A stretch of 64,000 bases of DNA, taken from assembly GCA_905250025.1 (NCBI GenBank), contig CAJNOJ010000096.1:124001-188000 (forward strand), given 5' to 3'. Under the pieces are notes generated by a model. It did no database searches and had not been told where the DNA came from. It saw nothing but the letters and a program-made list of their open reading frames with translations. Of the stretch, positions 23,501 through 35,075 are shown one piece after another (positions within the stretch are counted from its first letter, which is position 1; every line of letters begins with the position of its first letter). A program made the translations under genes and the position numbers. Source of the DNA: Adineta ricciae (lineage: Eukaryota > Rotifera > Eurotatoria > Adinetida > Adinetidae).

Positions 23501-24337
23501 TCGATAATCACTGAGGCAATGACTAATGAGTGACAGTATGATGATACTCAGGACAAGTAATATAAAACTCAAAATAGCTGGCAATGGTTTGATAATCCAA
23601 CAGAGTAAACTAAATATGATCAAAGTTTCAATAGGCGCCACCCATAAATATTGCAATCGTGTACATATTTCTTCGAATCGAGAGGCATCGCCGGAAATGA
23701 GGTTAGTTATGTGACCAATGTTCGTCGTTTGTGAAACGGTTATTTTCATCGATAGTGATTTTCGATAGATAAGAGTCATGAGCGCATTACGAATTCGTAC
23801 CCCGATACGTATTGAATAAAAATATATTTGATGATCGAGTAGAACTTGAACAATTCCGCATGAGCAAAATAATAGCACAAGAAAGCAAATAGTGACGAGA
23901 GAGGTATTTTCATTCATAGTACTGAGAACAATTTCACGTAGTAATAGTGGTTGTGACACACGTACGAATATGTAAGGTAAACAAAAGACGACGACGATAA
24001 GATAATCTCTCCAAAATTCTCGAATGATCAATCTCCATGTAGATGTTGTTGTCCAATCGTAGGAATGGAATCGATCGAAGTCAATCGATGCTTTATCTAT
24101 GTGTGGCAAACCATCAAGATCATCTTCTGTCAGTGACCGTTTGTAACCTACAGAAAGAGTAGGATCCATCCATGAACAAAATAGTAATTGTAACCAATGA
24201 GTCCATGACGATTCTGCTGTTTGAAGACGAGAGTATGATGCATGATGATGTTGATCATTCTTGTTGTAAGCGCTTATCTTTCCACTAATCAGTTTATTAC
24301 ATTCATGGCTTTGCGATCTTTGCAACGATAATTTCAT
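20555..24337 (-). CDS. ABCC (MRP4-like) ABC transporter, single exon
   Basis: One uninterrupted frame of 1260 residues from the ATG at 24337 (MKLSLQRSQS). Upstream in-frame codons to 24433 begin with TTG, and CCCTCAG before the ATG looks like an acceptor. Layout is TMD1-NBD1-TMD2-NBD2 with no TMD0, like ABCC4. NBD1 has Walker A GPVGSGKSS, signature LSGGQKARVSLARS and Walker B VYLIDDPLAAVD. NBD2 has GRTGAGKSS, the variant signature NLSAGQCQLICIARV, Walker B ILLIDEATANID and the H-loop TIAHRL. The Asp in place of the Walker B Glu in NBD1 is normal for MRPs. Expected role: export of organic anions, conjugates or cyclic nucleotides across the plasma membrane. Absence of introns is odd next to intron-rich neighbours. 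Confidence 0.92.
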   Translation of the reverse strand: MKLSLQRSQSHECNKLISGKISAYNKNDQHHHASYSRLQTAESSWTHWLQLLFCSWMDPTLSVGYKRSLTEDDLDGLPHIDKASIDFDRFHSYDWTTTSTWRLIIREFWRDYLIVVVFCLPYIFVRVSQPLLLREIVLSTMNENTSLVTICFLVLLFCSCGIVQVLLDHQIYFYSIRIGVRIRNALMTLIYRKSLSMKITVSQTTNIGHITNLISGDASRFEEICTRLQYLWVAPIETLIIFSLLCWIIKPLPAILSFILLVLSIIILSLISHCLSDYRHWKTVYSDKRVHAFNEFVHGYHIIKMYNWEKSMEDRIRKIRQAEVNNLNRYFSIRTISTIHSFIIIPALAFVTFITAWLLDYPLNAADCFSTLALFGLIRNQIMFFVPAITDRLTDIIVASKRIDAFMCSAVSRYHSTSTTLSSIESIRGQISMSDASFSWNTEHCCLSSLDIIIQPQTLVGIVGPVGSGKSSLLIAILGELNLFHGQLISNHNSFAYTSQTPWIFSDTIRNNILLNRPFDERRYRSVIYACCLDVDIQSFGASGDLTMIGERGVNLSGGQKARVSLARSIYSDVDVYLIDDPLAAVDGIVAKQIYDRCFSSQGLLKNKTRLLVTHQTQFLVDADQILFLSQGRIDNEGRLDDYIHTQGMTDTKEVSEMDCLLDESESTADTRSIISDERPVTGNVNWNAWFCLFTAPPFGICGLCALVILMVVCEILYDGTNYWLSIWLKESHADQQKLPTFAYTYVELTLGIVLTDILRTIVFFSIFLHGVNHFHDRMLKALLYTSVEFFESNPSGRILNRVSNDQKVIEEPLPAMMISYIKLSLMSMGSIVIICLVKPYLLLVVIVLIPIIVLVCRFYLRSKKQLKKLESITRSPIYDLLSSSLNGLVTLRTFKTEDYFIQLFTDAIDRNTRAFLNLLGAARWLDVRLSLLPFISTFVTSIVLVLLRDQLDPSLIALALMYTISIPKSIQLSILLLFQTDMLMTSAERIYEYSFLPPEEDFGGDGQRLIKTPPRWPSHGTIQFHNYSFRHRTGLDSVLHGLNLHIRSREKLGIIGRTGAGKSSLFKGLFRFVHRSNIDGAIFIDDIDISRITLAQLRYHLSVIPQQPVLFSGTLRYNLDPCHLYSDEQCWAALEDVQLKQFVHEQSHGLEMMINEGGSNLSAGQCQLICIARVIMKKSKILLIDEATANIDCKTDEIIQQVIAKTFQDQTILTIAHRLNTVARSDRIVVLDKGLIVNIDRPEQIFKQYQHAPKKFFYN

Positions 24338-24896
24338 CTGAGGGTAAATAGTACAGTAAGTCCGCAGAATGATGAAAACGTGTTTATATGTGATTGATAA
24401 AATAGAAACGAAGGGCAAAAACAAAACATTCAATAACTATCATAATATACCTTGATAAAAAGAAAACAATCATTTGTGATGTCTGTTTCACACCTTCGTG
24501 CTTCGCCGTTGGAGATACTTTTTACACGGACAGTGACTCAACGTATCGTCTATAAGCAAGTCTTTTCTGTTTAATTATTCGGTTCTGCTCAGCTTAGATT
24601 ATCTCGAATCCGATATGATTACAAGAGGAAGTGTTCTTGTTCGTGCAAGATAAGATGCAAATAACTTTTGATATTAAAAGACAAAATGTAAAATTATTTT
24701 TATCGGACATAATGCAAATTTATTTTAAAAAAAATTCTGAGATTTACGAAAACACGAATACAATGCGAATCGTTACAAATGACTTTCTCACTATTCACAT
24801 ACAATAAGTGCACAAAAAATTATTTCTATATATTATCACATTCATATATAAAATAATGATTGTCATTTTCATGAAAAAAGACGAAGAAGATACTGT
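24338..24896. other. Intergenic between ABCC transporter and PP2C-like gene
   Basis: 559 very AT-rich bases. Contains the ABCC leader and promoter and the PP2C-like 3' UTR. Nothing else recognised. Confidence 0.5.
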
Positions 24897-26406
24897 TCAT
24901 CTGACGTGATATGTTACAATTGTTGCATGATCTAACTTTCCCGGAATTTTACCAATTTTGTTTCGCATTTCAAGTTCAAATTTGAGACGCGCGGAATCTT
25001 GAATTCCTTCATTCTCTCGAACACCTTGTTCTATTATCTGTCGCTGCTCGTTCGTTGATTGAATGACATATTGCAACAGTCGATTGCACAAATCTCGAGC
25101 ATTCATATCTTCTCCCTTATTAGCAATCGATAAATACATATGATTCAAGCTGAATAAATGCCGCTCATATGCCGTCATCAGTACCGGCGGTGATGTCGAT
25201 ACTGACTGACTCGATTTTCGAGCAAGTAAGGGTGTTTTCACGCTTGCTCCATTGCCACTTACGCAAGGATCGAAATTATCACTAATTCCATCAGTTGTCA
25301 AAAATACAAAATCGCCCGGTTCAACTTCCATCAATGAATATGTTAAGTTGGCCAGATCAGCTTTTTCATTCATTGTCGTACCCAACGCACCACCCGGTGA
25401 ACGCATATCACGTTCATTATTCAAATCTCGAGATCCTAGAAAAATCACGTGACGAAGAATCGACTGGATATGATACAACTGACCTTGAGTTAATTCAAAG
25501 ACAGCTTTTCGTCTTTGACTGTATACGTAGGCATTAGAATCACCGACAATGACTGAACATACTAACCATCGACGGTTCGATGGGCACACAATACTGATTG
25601 TCAATGTTGTCAATGAACCTTCACTTTTATAAATTAACTGTTGAGCGGCTTCAATCGCTATGCTAATATGCTGAAAAATATCCTATAAAGCAAGACACAC
25701 ATTTTTCACAAATCCGAACAGAATTTCTTCTTACTCTTGTAGTAGATAATCTCTTCTCGAATAGCTGTTGATTGAGGCAATCCATGGCGCCGTGTATCGC
25801 ACATCGAGCAGCAAGTCGAGCTTTGTATCCCCAATTAACCCCATCAGCAATCATTATGATCGCATTATTCTCTCGAGCACATATTCCAAAACAGTCAGCA
25901 ATCGGTTCGCCTAGAGAAACAATCATATATTACATAAGAACATCAAACAAACACAATTGTCTAACCATTGACTTCACCAGTAAACGGATCACGATCGTAG
26001 AGCGATGTGGATGATCCACAAGCAATGTCTTCGTTAGGTTTTTGCCAATCGTATTGTCCGGCGACTTTGATCGAATTGTTGACTTTTAAAATTCCTTTTT
26101 CTGAATAAAATTTGCATTCAGAAATCTATCGTATAAGAAATAAACACGAGAATTACTTTGATGCCGAGCAATGTCTACTAAGCCAACATCGGGACCTGAT
26201 TCACAAGCAATGGTATTCTGACTTAATGCTGAAATGACTTCGACAGGTAATTGTAGATAATCCTCACTTGCATAAAGTTGATAACGCTGAAGACGATTCG
26301 ATGGTAAGAAACTTGAACAAACAAAACAATAGAAATTTCTCTATAGAAACGAAGTTAACTTACAAAGAAACGAATTTTTGCCACAGAAATCCTCGTTCAC
26401 TACTCA
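24897..26406 (-). CDS. PP2C-like phosphatase-domain protein (CG9801 type)
   Basis: Several exons from ATG 26406 ([15 protein letters not shown]) to TGA 24897. The N-terminal part reads [13 protein letters not shown] and [20 protein letters not shown]. The PP2C core keeps acidic metal-binding positions in [46 protein letters not shown] and the final [11 protein letters not shown]. This layout resembles the uncharacterised PP2C-like domain proteins named after Drosophila CG9801. The retained aspartates suggest Mg/Mn-dependent Ser/Thr phosphatase activity, but the substrate is unknown. ATG directly follows TTTCTAG, a splice-acceptor-like site, and POP7 ends only 63 bases upstream, so the gene is probably the last of a three-gene operon-like set. 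Confidence 0.78.
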
Positions 26407-26469
26407 TCTAGAAAGTAGAACAGAAAAGCTTTCAAAACTGATTAGCAATAACAAAACAAAAGTTCGAAT

Positions 26470-26871
26470 TTATTTCGTTTCTGTTGTTAAAATAGCTGGT
26501 AAAGTACACGATATCGTGATTGTCGATACCCAACGCGTGTCATTCATGGGTTCGAGCTCATCTAACAAAGGCATCAGATGATCTGTGACTTCGACACTTG
26601 ATATTGACGTGTGCAGTTGACAATTGGTTTTCAATTGAAATTGTAACGCTAAATTGATCGTTCGTTGCAAAGCGGAACCCATACCATAGATTGTAATTTC
26701 TCGATAGTTCCCGTTGGAAGAAATCAATTTCATACAACGCTCTAATTGTGCTTTGAAATTGGTTTTTCGTGTAACGTAAATGTCATTTGGACGTTTGGAA
26801 AACTGTTTATTGTTTAACCGTTTGAATATCGCATATTCTTCGGGATCACGATGAAATTTTTCTTCATTCAT
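26470..26871 (-). CDS. POP7: POP7/RPP20, RNase P and MRP subunit
   Basis: A single-exon frame of 133 residues with an Alba fold. KRPNDIYVTRKTNFKAQLER matches human POP7 (RRPNDIYVNMKTDFKAQLAR), followed by EITIYGMGSALQRTINLALQ (human EIYIHGLGLAINRAINIALQ) and SSVEVTDHL (NTSTVELVDEL). Known role: together with POP6/RPP25 it binds the P3 RNA domain of RNase P and RNase MRP in nucleus and nucleolus, serving tRNA 5' processing and rRNA maturation. The ATG directly follows ATTCTAG, an acceptor-like site. Sulfiredoxin stops 29 bases upstream and the PP2C-like start is 63 bases downstream on the same strand. Confidence 0.94.
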   Translation of the reverse strand: MNEEKFHRDPEEYAIFKRLNNKQFSKRPNDIYVTRKTNFKAQLERCMKLISSNGNYREITIYGMGSALQRTINLALQFQLKTNCQLHTSISSVEVTDHLMPLLDELEPMNDTRWVSTITISCTLPAILTTETK

Positions 26872-26900
26872 CTAGAATAGATTAAGAAAAACGTCGTGAT

Positions 26901-27442
26901 TTATTTGAAATTAGGTAACGATGAGCCAAAATAGATTCTTAAATCATTCAACGTCGTACGAACAAGTTTAGCACGAATCGTTTTCGAATTTAAGCGTTTA
27001 TGCGCTCTAAAAGATACCGTATGAATATCCTTCGAAGAACAAGTGCATTGAAATCTTACTCCCATCGATGACAACCACCCATGGCAAAAAAGTAATTATT
27101 TTTAGACTCAGGTGCTTCATACCAAAGCACATCAATTGGTGGAACTTGATCAGTTTCCGTTGTCTACAAAGTCGAAATAAATCTTTTCGTAATCGAACCT
27201 GTGTCAATCACTACTTGAATAGTTTCCATCAATGATTGAACTTTCTTCTCGTCAAGTGTTGATGGTAATGGACGTATTATATCTTTCATGGGTATGTTGT
27301 AAGTTGTGTCGATTGATGCGGAATGTATGGATGACGAAGAACAAGCATTATTACTTAATGACGAACTTGTCTTCATTGTTGAGAGAATGGATGGAAGCAA
27401 CGTGGCGGAAAATAAATTCATATAAAGAAATCTTGTCAACAT
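26901..27442 (-). CDS. SRXN1: Sulfiredoxin
   Basis: Three coding exons. An N-terminal hydrophobic/basic leader ([18 protein letters not shown]) could be a mitochondrial or signal sequence. The ParB-like core reads [20 protein letters not shown], then (splice after TIQ) [14 protein letters not shown] and [16 protein letters not shown], where the Cys of GGCHR is the catalytic residue, ending [16 protein letters not shown]. These match human SRXN1 (PMCVIIRPIPSVLDEAKVQ, GGCHRYAAYQQL). The donor GTAGTG and acceptor TTTGTAG join the first two exons in phase 0. Known role: ATP-dependent repair of peroxiredoxin cysteine sulfinic acid after oxidative stress. It is the first gene of the tight SRX-POP7-PP2C-like set. 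Confidence 0.93.
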
Positions 27443-28097
27443 AATAAAATTTTCTTGCTATGATTGAATTACATTACTATTGATCGACCGATAAGGAAGA
27501 TAGATGAGTCATCTTTGATCTGACGATTGCAAACACACAGCGACATCTGAATCACGATGAAGATCGCGAAGATGCGTCTTACGTACGCAAAATTGAATTA
27601 GTCACAATGTATAATTGAGGAAACGTGCATTACTTCGTTAGCAAATTGTCACTTACGAGTGTTTCTTCTGGGCCAAATACAATCGGTAATAAATGCCAAG
27701 TTCATTCCAGTAACAGAGGGGGAGAAAAAGAAATTGCATATTCTTCTTTTCCTATACAGACATTTCTGTCTGACATTCGCGGCCTTTTTACAATTAGTAT
27801 AGAGAGACCTTAACATCGTTTTATCATCGAACAAATGTACACATCAATAGTTCGTAATTCTTTGTTGATGGACTCGCTGTAATGTGCTGTTTATTCATAT
27901 GTTATTAATCCGGATTTTCTTTCAACATTTCATTGACTATTAAATAATAATCAATCAATTAACTTGATCTTTTGATAAAATTTGTTTATTCCAAAGAAGA
28001 GAAATTACAAATGAAAGAAAAGAATGTCATTCTTTATCTACTTTCGTTTTTGTTCACAGAGAATTAACGAATGTATGGATGAATATATTTGCATAAT
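27443..28097. other. Intergenic between PIG-U and sulfiredoxin
   Basis: 655 bases with the promoter of the SRX-POP7-PP2C set and the PIG-U 3' UTR. No coding or repeat signal recognised. Confidence 0.5.
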
Positions 28098-29990
28098 TTA
28101 ACGAAATTCCAATTGACCTTCAGCACCATCAATTTCAGGAACGGTCACACCATTTCGCAGTAAAAATTTGCGTTTCACATACGCATAGAGCAAGTCCGAG
28201 ATAAGGAATGTCTAAAAATCACAAACGACTATCTCACCCCTCAACTGTAAAAAAATGCTTTCGAACCTGAGCTACGTTGAATACCATTGTCATGGCGAAG
28301 TAAAAGTTTGCATTAGCACTTCCTGTATATATCCACAAGTACCATGTGATTGGCGCCATCAAAATAGCGATTAGTATCATACAAATAATAATCAAAGTAT
28401 GCCGAACATCTATACATATGCAAAACGAATTATTCAATGACATAAACAAATGATTTATTACTCACATCGAAAAAGAAAACTCCAAATGGGTAAATAGTTG
28501 AAGTAGAATGTTGCATCGCCGTATGCTGGATATGATTTAAAAGTGCAAAAAATTGCGCATAGAAGCCAAAAGAGAAATATCGGATCTTTTCTAAATTAAA
28601 ACAAATGCAATATGTGCAAAACGATTAGTTTGATCAAAATGAGAATACCTCAAACGTATGGCGAATGGAAATAGATAGAGTAAAAGGACGTGCATTTGAA
28701 AGGTCCAAACGAATAGTGAACGAAAATGATCAAACATTTCCGTGAAAAAGTACCAAAAGATGCCAACATTTGGTGTGTAGTCTGGTACATGAAATCTATT
28801 CGAGTCAATCATGTGAGAATCATATTGAAAACAGAGAATAACGTACATAAAACTGTAGGTTGATTCGAGAAACGACCAGGATTGATGATTGAGAAAGAAA
28901 TTCAGGTAGAGTATGCCGGCGACAGCAAGAACAAAGAGAATAATGACAGGTAATGCACGCATAATTGAAAAAGATGTCTAAATGAAAGGAAATGATACTA
29001 TTTTTTGCTCTTGTAGTAATTAAAGATAGTACAGTTTTAGTTTTTGAAAATTGCAATAACGCTGGTACGATTAAAACAACTGGATAGAGTGAAATCGAGC
29101 TAGTTACTGCCAATAGAACGACAAATGGTATCAGTTGATCTAAAGATGCAATGTTCAAAATTCTATCACTTAAAAAGTTGAATGATCTTACATGTTATAA
29201 AGAAATAAAATGTCATTGTCAAGAGTAGATTATGAAAAACTAGACTTGATTTCGCTATGCATGTTCCAATACTCAGTGGATTAATCATTGTGCTAGTTAA
29301 CATGAAATGAATGAAGGAAGAAATGAAGGACAGATCTTTTTACCATAGGAGAACAGCGAGAGCACTCTTTTGAACGTTTTCTTTGGTTAACCATAACGAT
29401 TTGCTATCTGGCTTGTAAGCTTCTTTTTCTCTGAGATCTTCTTCAGACTATGAACAAAACATCAAGTTGGTTGATCGAGAGAAGAAGGAAATCTTTACGC
29501 ACCAATTGTGTCAATATTCGGCGAGCGATTTTGTACGTCAATAAACCAGTTAGAATATCTGCAATCTATTGAAAACGAATAAAATACGTATTGTCAATAT
29601 CAAATTAAGACAGATCCTCACGATAAATAAACCTTCGATATGCCCTTGTGTAATCGCGTGTAATTTGGAATAGAAGAAAAGAGACAATGGCATCTAAACG
29701 AACGAATGGATAAAGATGATATTGAACATGCATTTCAACATACTTCATGTACGATAGACCCAACGAATGGTGAAACATTTAGTTTGTGTAGATAAATTCC
29801 TTCGATGACTAAAAAGCAACAGAATAGACATGAATCGGTCACACGAAAGTTTACCTCGTTTCCATGAGTTTAATGGGGTGACAAATTCGCCATTATCTTC
29901 GAAATAACTTCTGATTCTTGTTTGAAAGAACAGAAATACTCGCACGAGAAGGCCTATGCCAACATAGGCGAGTTCAACTTTATCAAACAT
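28098..29990 (-). CDS. PIGU: PIG-U, GPI transamidase subunit
   Basis: About nine short exons from ATG 29990 (MFDKVELAYVGIGLLVRVFL) to TAA 28098. VTPLNSWKR and the following LNVSPFVGSIVHE-MPLSLFF match PIGU ([29 protein letters not shown]). The middle keeps TPNVGIFWYFFTEMFDHF (human TPNIGLFWYFFAEMFEHF). The end keeps YLWIYTGSANANFYFAMTMVFN and a C-terminal LLYAYVKRKFLLRNG. At least eight hydrophobic segments are present. Known role: an endoplasmic reticulum membrane subunit of the complex that cleaves the C-terminal signal of substrate proteins and attaches the GPI anchor. The probable GPI-anchored protein at 60571-61407 would be a client. The ATG directly follows TTTTTCAAG. Confidence 0.93.
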
Positions 29991-30214
29991 CTTGAAAAAG
30001 CAAAGAAAAATTTTGTTTTATTTATGATAAAATCAAAATACAGAATACAGTAAGAAGCCTCAAATACATCATTATTATTATTATTTGAGATACATTCATG
30101 TACACGCACACAGATAAGGAAACTGTTCAGATGAGTATGACTAGAGAGTCTTAGATGCACATAGTTTATGTGTGGAATGCATCGTAGCCGGTGGAACCGG
30201 TTGATCATAAAGAT

Positions 30215-33032
30215 TCATAAAAAGGCGTGATTTTCTGAAGATTCGTCATGAGATGTCTGTGGCTTGAGAGCTTCAATGGTGGTATTTAACTCTTCAATGA
30301 TTGGATTGGAGTTTATCGAAGTTGTTCGGCCAATTGTAACTTCATTATCATCCATGAATGTTTTATTAATCTTTTGTGATAAATCGTGTCGTTTGCCTTT
30401 CCGTCGATTTTTGATTCCCATATCTTTGTCCATCATCTCTTCTAATGTTCCATGATCAACGACGGTTGATATCGGTGCAATTGATATATCACGTACAGCT
30501 CGAAATTCTCCGCAGTTATTCAAATGTTCGTTTTCCAATCGAAAGTAGTTCCAAACAAATCGTCGAAAGATTTCAATTAGACCAAATATGAAGCCAATGA
30601 CATCAGCATATTCAGCTGAACGTGTCCGAAACTGCATGAAAACGTTAACCACCCATATGTAACGAAAGAGGACGTTTTCGACAATGGCTGCATAGTAATA
30701 GAATCTGGATGGATAAACAATTTGATCGCGTAGGAACTTGTTTTCGCCGGCGTTTTTATCGAAGAATCCCCAATCCATTTTCAAATCCCAAATAACTTTG
30801 TAAGTTGCACCAATGAACGAAGCAATGATCCAAATGTATAAAAAAGGATTCGATGTGGGACTATCGAGATAATGTATCGCTGTGGCACGTCGTGCTGCAT
30901 TCGTTCCCATGACGAAGAAGCCGCTAGCATATTTGCCGGCGTTGACAAGATGCGGAAATTTCTGTTTCGTATCTCGGTAACGTCTCAAGCATTGTGCAAA
31001 TCGAAACCATGATGGCAAGATCATCAAAACGGTTTGCAGAAGGACTTGAGGCCAACCTTGACAAAGTACGCCACGTGTTGGAGAGGACGAGTACACTGGC
31101 CACCATCCGACATCATAGATATAGAAACAAAAGAAATACTCAATATCGAAAAAGATCAATTCGAGTGATGTCAACTGATCGCCAAGCCAAAAGTCAGCGA
31201 AACCGACACGGTAGAATGGGGCACAGATAATGCGACCTAGAATTTTCAGAAACCAGAATCGTGCATGATGGTAAAGCGTATGCGTTGGATTGAACAGAAA
31301 TAAAAGTATGAGTGTAACAAAACCAAGCGGTTGTATAAATGGATGAAAATCAAAATAAGATGATAAAATGAATCCTGTAAAACTTAAAAACCATAAAACA
31401 AAAAGAAATGTACCAATCTCAAGAAATTGTTGATAAGTAAGGTGATTCCGAGGATCGATTTCAAATATAAGAACGTGATTGACACCTGATGATGACCAAC
31501 CGTAAACGTTGATGCCGACTAGAACTATATGAAGAACAATAAGAAATGTTGAACGATAAAGAAACAATGCTTGTCGCCAAGCGAGTGGTTTCGTTGATTG
31601 ACTATCATGAAGATTGGCTCCAAGAGCGATAACAGCAGGAAGTAGGAGACAAATCATTCCTTCAAGAATGAAATTATACACGAGAAAGTTGAGCTCGTCA
31701 GTCTTACCGACAAATATTCCAACACGGAATGTCACAGCAGGTGATTGTTTTTCTTCCAACGGTGGCACACGTAAACGTTTCATTGCACGCGCTCGATTCC
31801 CTGATTCCAATGTATCAGTGTACAGCGTTTCAACATCACTAATCAACTGTTCAACCCGTTTCGATGTATGGAAAGGAGCTGGATCAATATGCAGCTTTCT
31901 ACAAATAAATAATGGGTTTTATCGATAGATAATACAACGGAAAAGTTTCCTTACCGCCATTCTTCACCACGTGTAGTTTGAAATAATTTATCATGCTTTT
32001 TCAATATCTTACGAAAACCAGTAAAATTCAATGTTTGATAGTTTTGCAACAAAACTAACATCAAATAAAATTCACTGAACGCTAGTTTCAAATCATTTCG
32101 CTTGCGATATTGCACGCGTTGTGTTTGTTTTTCACGTGTCTTTTCCACTAAACGTTCTGGCAACACACGTGTTAATGGTGTGATGGCAGTTTGATCCTCC
32201 GAACGACGTTTTATCGTCGATGACTTCGTTTCATCATGTACTTCATTGTTTCCAGACGGCTCGGCACCTGATGCACCTGAACGATGCGATACATGACGAC
32301 GAGACTGTTCTATATGGCCAACTTCACTTTTCAACGTTTCCCAACGTCGTAAAGCTCTAGAAATATCCAAACAATTTATTTCACATTAAGAAAAAAAATT
32401 AGAACTCGATGAAGTAACTATGCAGATCAAAGACTCAGCTGTGAAGTTGATCGTGTAAGACTGACCTTAACATTTACGTCAACTTCACTGCGGTTACAAA
32501 AATGTCTCTACTACGCATTTGATACTACGTCACTATTTCATATTGGATTTCAAATTAGCATTGCCCGAAAACAAGGATTAGTTTCCAGTCCATAGACCGG
32601 CGTCCTCTGAAGAAAAACGACTCTGTCATTGTGCACAAAACTACGAAGTACTTGACTTTGCATATTGCTTCAAGCTGATTTCATTAACATAATTTCAACC
32701 AAATAGAAATCATTTTAGAATTATACATACTCAGCAATCTTCTCCGCAAAAAATGTATTGATCTTCGTCGCTTCTTTTTCGCAATACTAAAACCAAGAAA
32801 AGAAAACAGAAGAAAGATGAACGGAATATTGATTCAAGTACTCTCTTACCTGAAAAAAATGTTCATCAACACGAAAGAAAAATTGTTCACGTAGAATATT
32901 GTCACTGTCATCCACAAACGGTTGTGCTTTGGCAACCGCTTGTGCCAGCAATTCTTTCATATCATCGTAACGAATATACTGACTGTTCCATTCGGGTGTA
33001 ACATGTGCTGATAAATGTTCGGCAAATTTCAT
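30215..33032 (-). CDS. XPR1: XPR1-type phosphate exporter (SPX-EXS)
   Basis: Starts [20 protein letters not shown], the canonical SPX N-terminus, with a basic helix surface for inositol pyrophosphate binding. Exon 2 (about 32730-32788) reads [19 protein letters not shown]. Next comes a Ser/Glu-rich insert and the second SPX half ([33 protein letters not shown]). The large last exon (30215 to about 31900) holds membrane helices and the EXS domain, including [20 protein letters not shown] and [20 protein letters not shown], close to XPR1. The cytosolic tail is Ser/Thr-rich. Known role: the plasma-membrane inorganic phosphate exporter of animals. The intron at about 32360-32730 is longer than most here and contains no gene. 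Confidence 0.92.
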
Positions 33033-33455
33033 TTTCGAACTGTTCTTTCAAGTAAATATCATTTAGAGCAAGTGCCTAAGAAGAAGAAAAAACGACAAAT
33101 CAATAAGTCTCGTTTCTGCAGAGAAGGGCTTTATTTGCTTAGCAAAGCCTTTTCTTTCGTGTTCTGTTGAAGAAATGAATGATAGTTGTATACATATGCA
33201 TAGAATCGAGACAAATGAATCAAACAAAAAAGAAGAGACAGAGAGAAGAGAAATGTCGAGTACGAAGAAAAATAGAAGCATATACGTCATAAATCGCTTT
33301 TGCGCTTTTCGTGCAATAGAAACCTGCTCAAGCAAAAAGAAAATCGAAAACGTACCGAGTTCGATCAAACTTCCGGCGATAGATTATTATCTAGAAAAAA
33401 ACCAATAACAAAAACAAAACGTTTGTTATATTTTTCAAAGAATATTCCTTATTAT

Positions 33456-34990
33456 TTATCTTCTCCAGAGTTTTAATACTTTATCTTTTCCTCCGCTTGC
33501 AACCTTTTGTCCATCAGGACTATAATCAACTGCATAGATTTCATCAGCATGTCCAGGTAGATCGAAAAGTAGACACCGTTTTTCGATATTCCAAACTTTT
33601 AATGTACTATCAGCACTACCAGACACGAGTAAACGAGAATCAGCTGACCAAGCTATTTGATAAACAGCTTGTACGTGTCCACGTAAGGTGGAAAGAAAAG
33701 CACCGGTACGACTGGACCACAATTTGATGGATTTGTCAAAGCTAGCGGATGCTAACAGACGTGTATCCGGAGAAAATTTCACATCATTGATTAACTGCTG
33801 ATGACCGGTCATTCGAGCGAGAGGCTTTTTATCCGTTTCGGGCTTCCATAGATAAAGTGTGAAATCGTCCGAACCGGAAACCAATCGTTCACCACCGTTT
33901 GTATCAAATAATTTATAAACTTTTTCGTATCTTTCCGACGCTAATGTTTGCAATGTTGATTCATCGAGATGATCATATTCGTCTGAAGCACGTTCTTTCG
34001 ATGGTTCATAAGCACCAGTTCGTATAACATAGTCAGTCGACAATGCCAGTGTATTAACCCAATGTGCATGTCCTTCTAACGTTCGACAAAGCACACCATC
34101 TGTTGTACGCCACACTTTGATGGTACGATCTTGCGATGCTGAATAAAGTAAATTTTGTCCACCCCATTTCACACATGTCACTGACGCTGTATGACCACTG
34201 AGCGTAAAAACTGTTTTAAATAAATGTGTGTCCCAAATTTTAATCGTTGTATCTTTGCTACCAGATGCTAATAAACGACAACTACCGTTCAAATGCAAAG
34301 GTTGCCAACTCAACGAATTGATCCATTGACGATGACCAGATAATAATTTTGTCCCTAGAGAACATCAGATATCAAAGAATCGATCGAGAGAAGAAACGCC
34401 TGTTTACCATGCTGTTTGCCAGTAGCACCAATCCACAAACCAATGAGTCCTTGTTTACATGACGATGCGACCATTTTTCCATTCGGTGCCCAACTTAAAC
34501 ACAAGATCCAGTGTCTATGTGCTCTGCCGTATTCATCAAATGGCGTTTGTGTATTCAAATCCCAAAATCGAACAGTCGTATCACCGCTACCCGATGCTAA
34601 TAATTTTCCATTAGGGCTGAACTGTAACACGGTAATCGCTTCTAGATGTCCTTCGATTGTTGCCGTACATCGTTCAACTGGAATAACTTGAAACCGTGCT
34701 TTCGGTACACAAACAATGTTCAAAGTTTTCTCGAAAATTTGTTTATTTGCTTGTTCTTCGAAATATTTTTCCAATGACTCTTTAATTTCAATTTCATCGA
34801 TGTAGAATGAATACGGAACTGGTTCATTGGTATCAGCAGCTGCTGCTCCTTCTTGTACTTGAGCAAGTCCATTGGTAATACTATTCAATTGACGAAGATT
34901 GACTGTCAAAGGTATTTCCACCGGCCCACCCAATAAAGTCCCATTTTCGAGTTGGAACTGACTCAGCACTGCTTTATCGGATGCTGCCAT
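33456..34990 (-). CDS. NLE1: NLE1 (Notchless) ribosome biogenesis WD40 protein
   Basis: Two exons joined across a 58-base intron at about 34355-34410, giving KQHG-TKLLSGHRQWINSLSW. The start at 34990 is the first ATG; two upstream in-frame codons begin with TTG. An N-terminal NLE domain (residues about 15-90) precedes eight WD repeats such as LASGSGDTTVRFWDLNTQTP, LLYSASQDRTIKVWRTTDGV and LVSGSADSTLKVWNIEKRCL. The insert VIRTGAYEPSKE is specific to NLE (human ALRTGAFEP). Known role: binding the AAA-ATPase midasin on pre-60S particles through the NLE domain, driving removal of assembly factors in the nucleolus and nucleus; also a modifier of Notch signalling. Confidence 0.94.
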
Positions 34991-35075
34991 AATCAATGGA
35001 TGGATTTATACTTATATAGAACAAAAGAAAAGAAAAACAAAATAAAACTAAGGACAGAGAAACGGGAACATATCA

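Noticed and set aside
24338-24433. Longer N-terminus of the ABCC transporter
   Set aside because: It would start at TTG; the first in-frame ATG follows CCCTCAG and gives a usual N-terminus.
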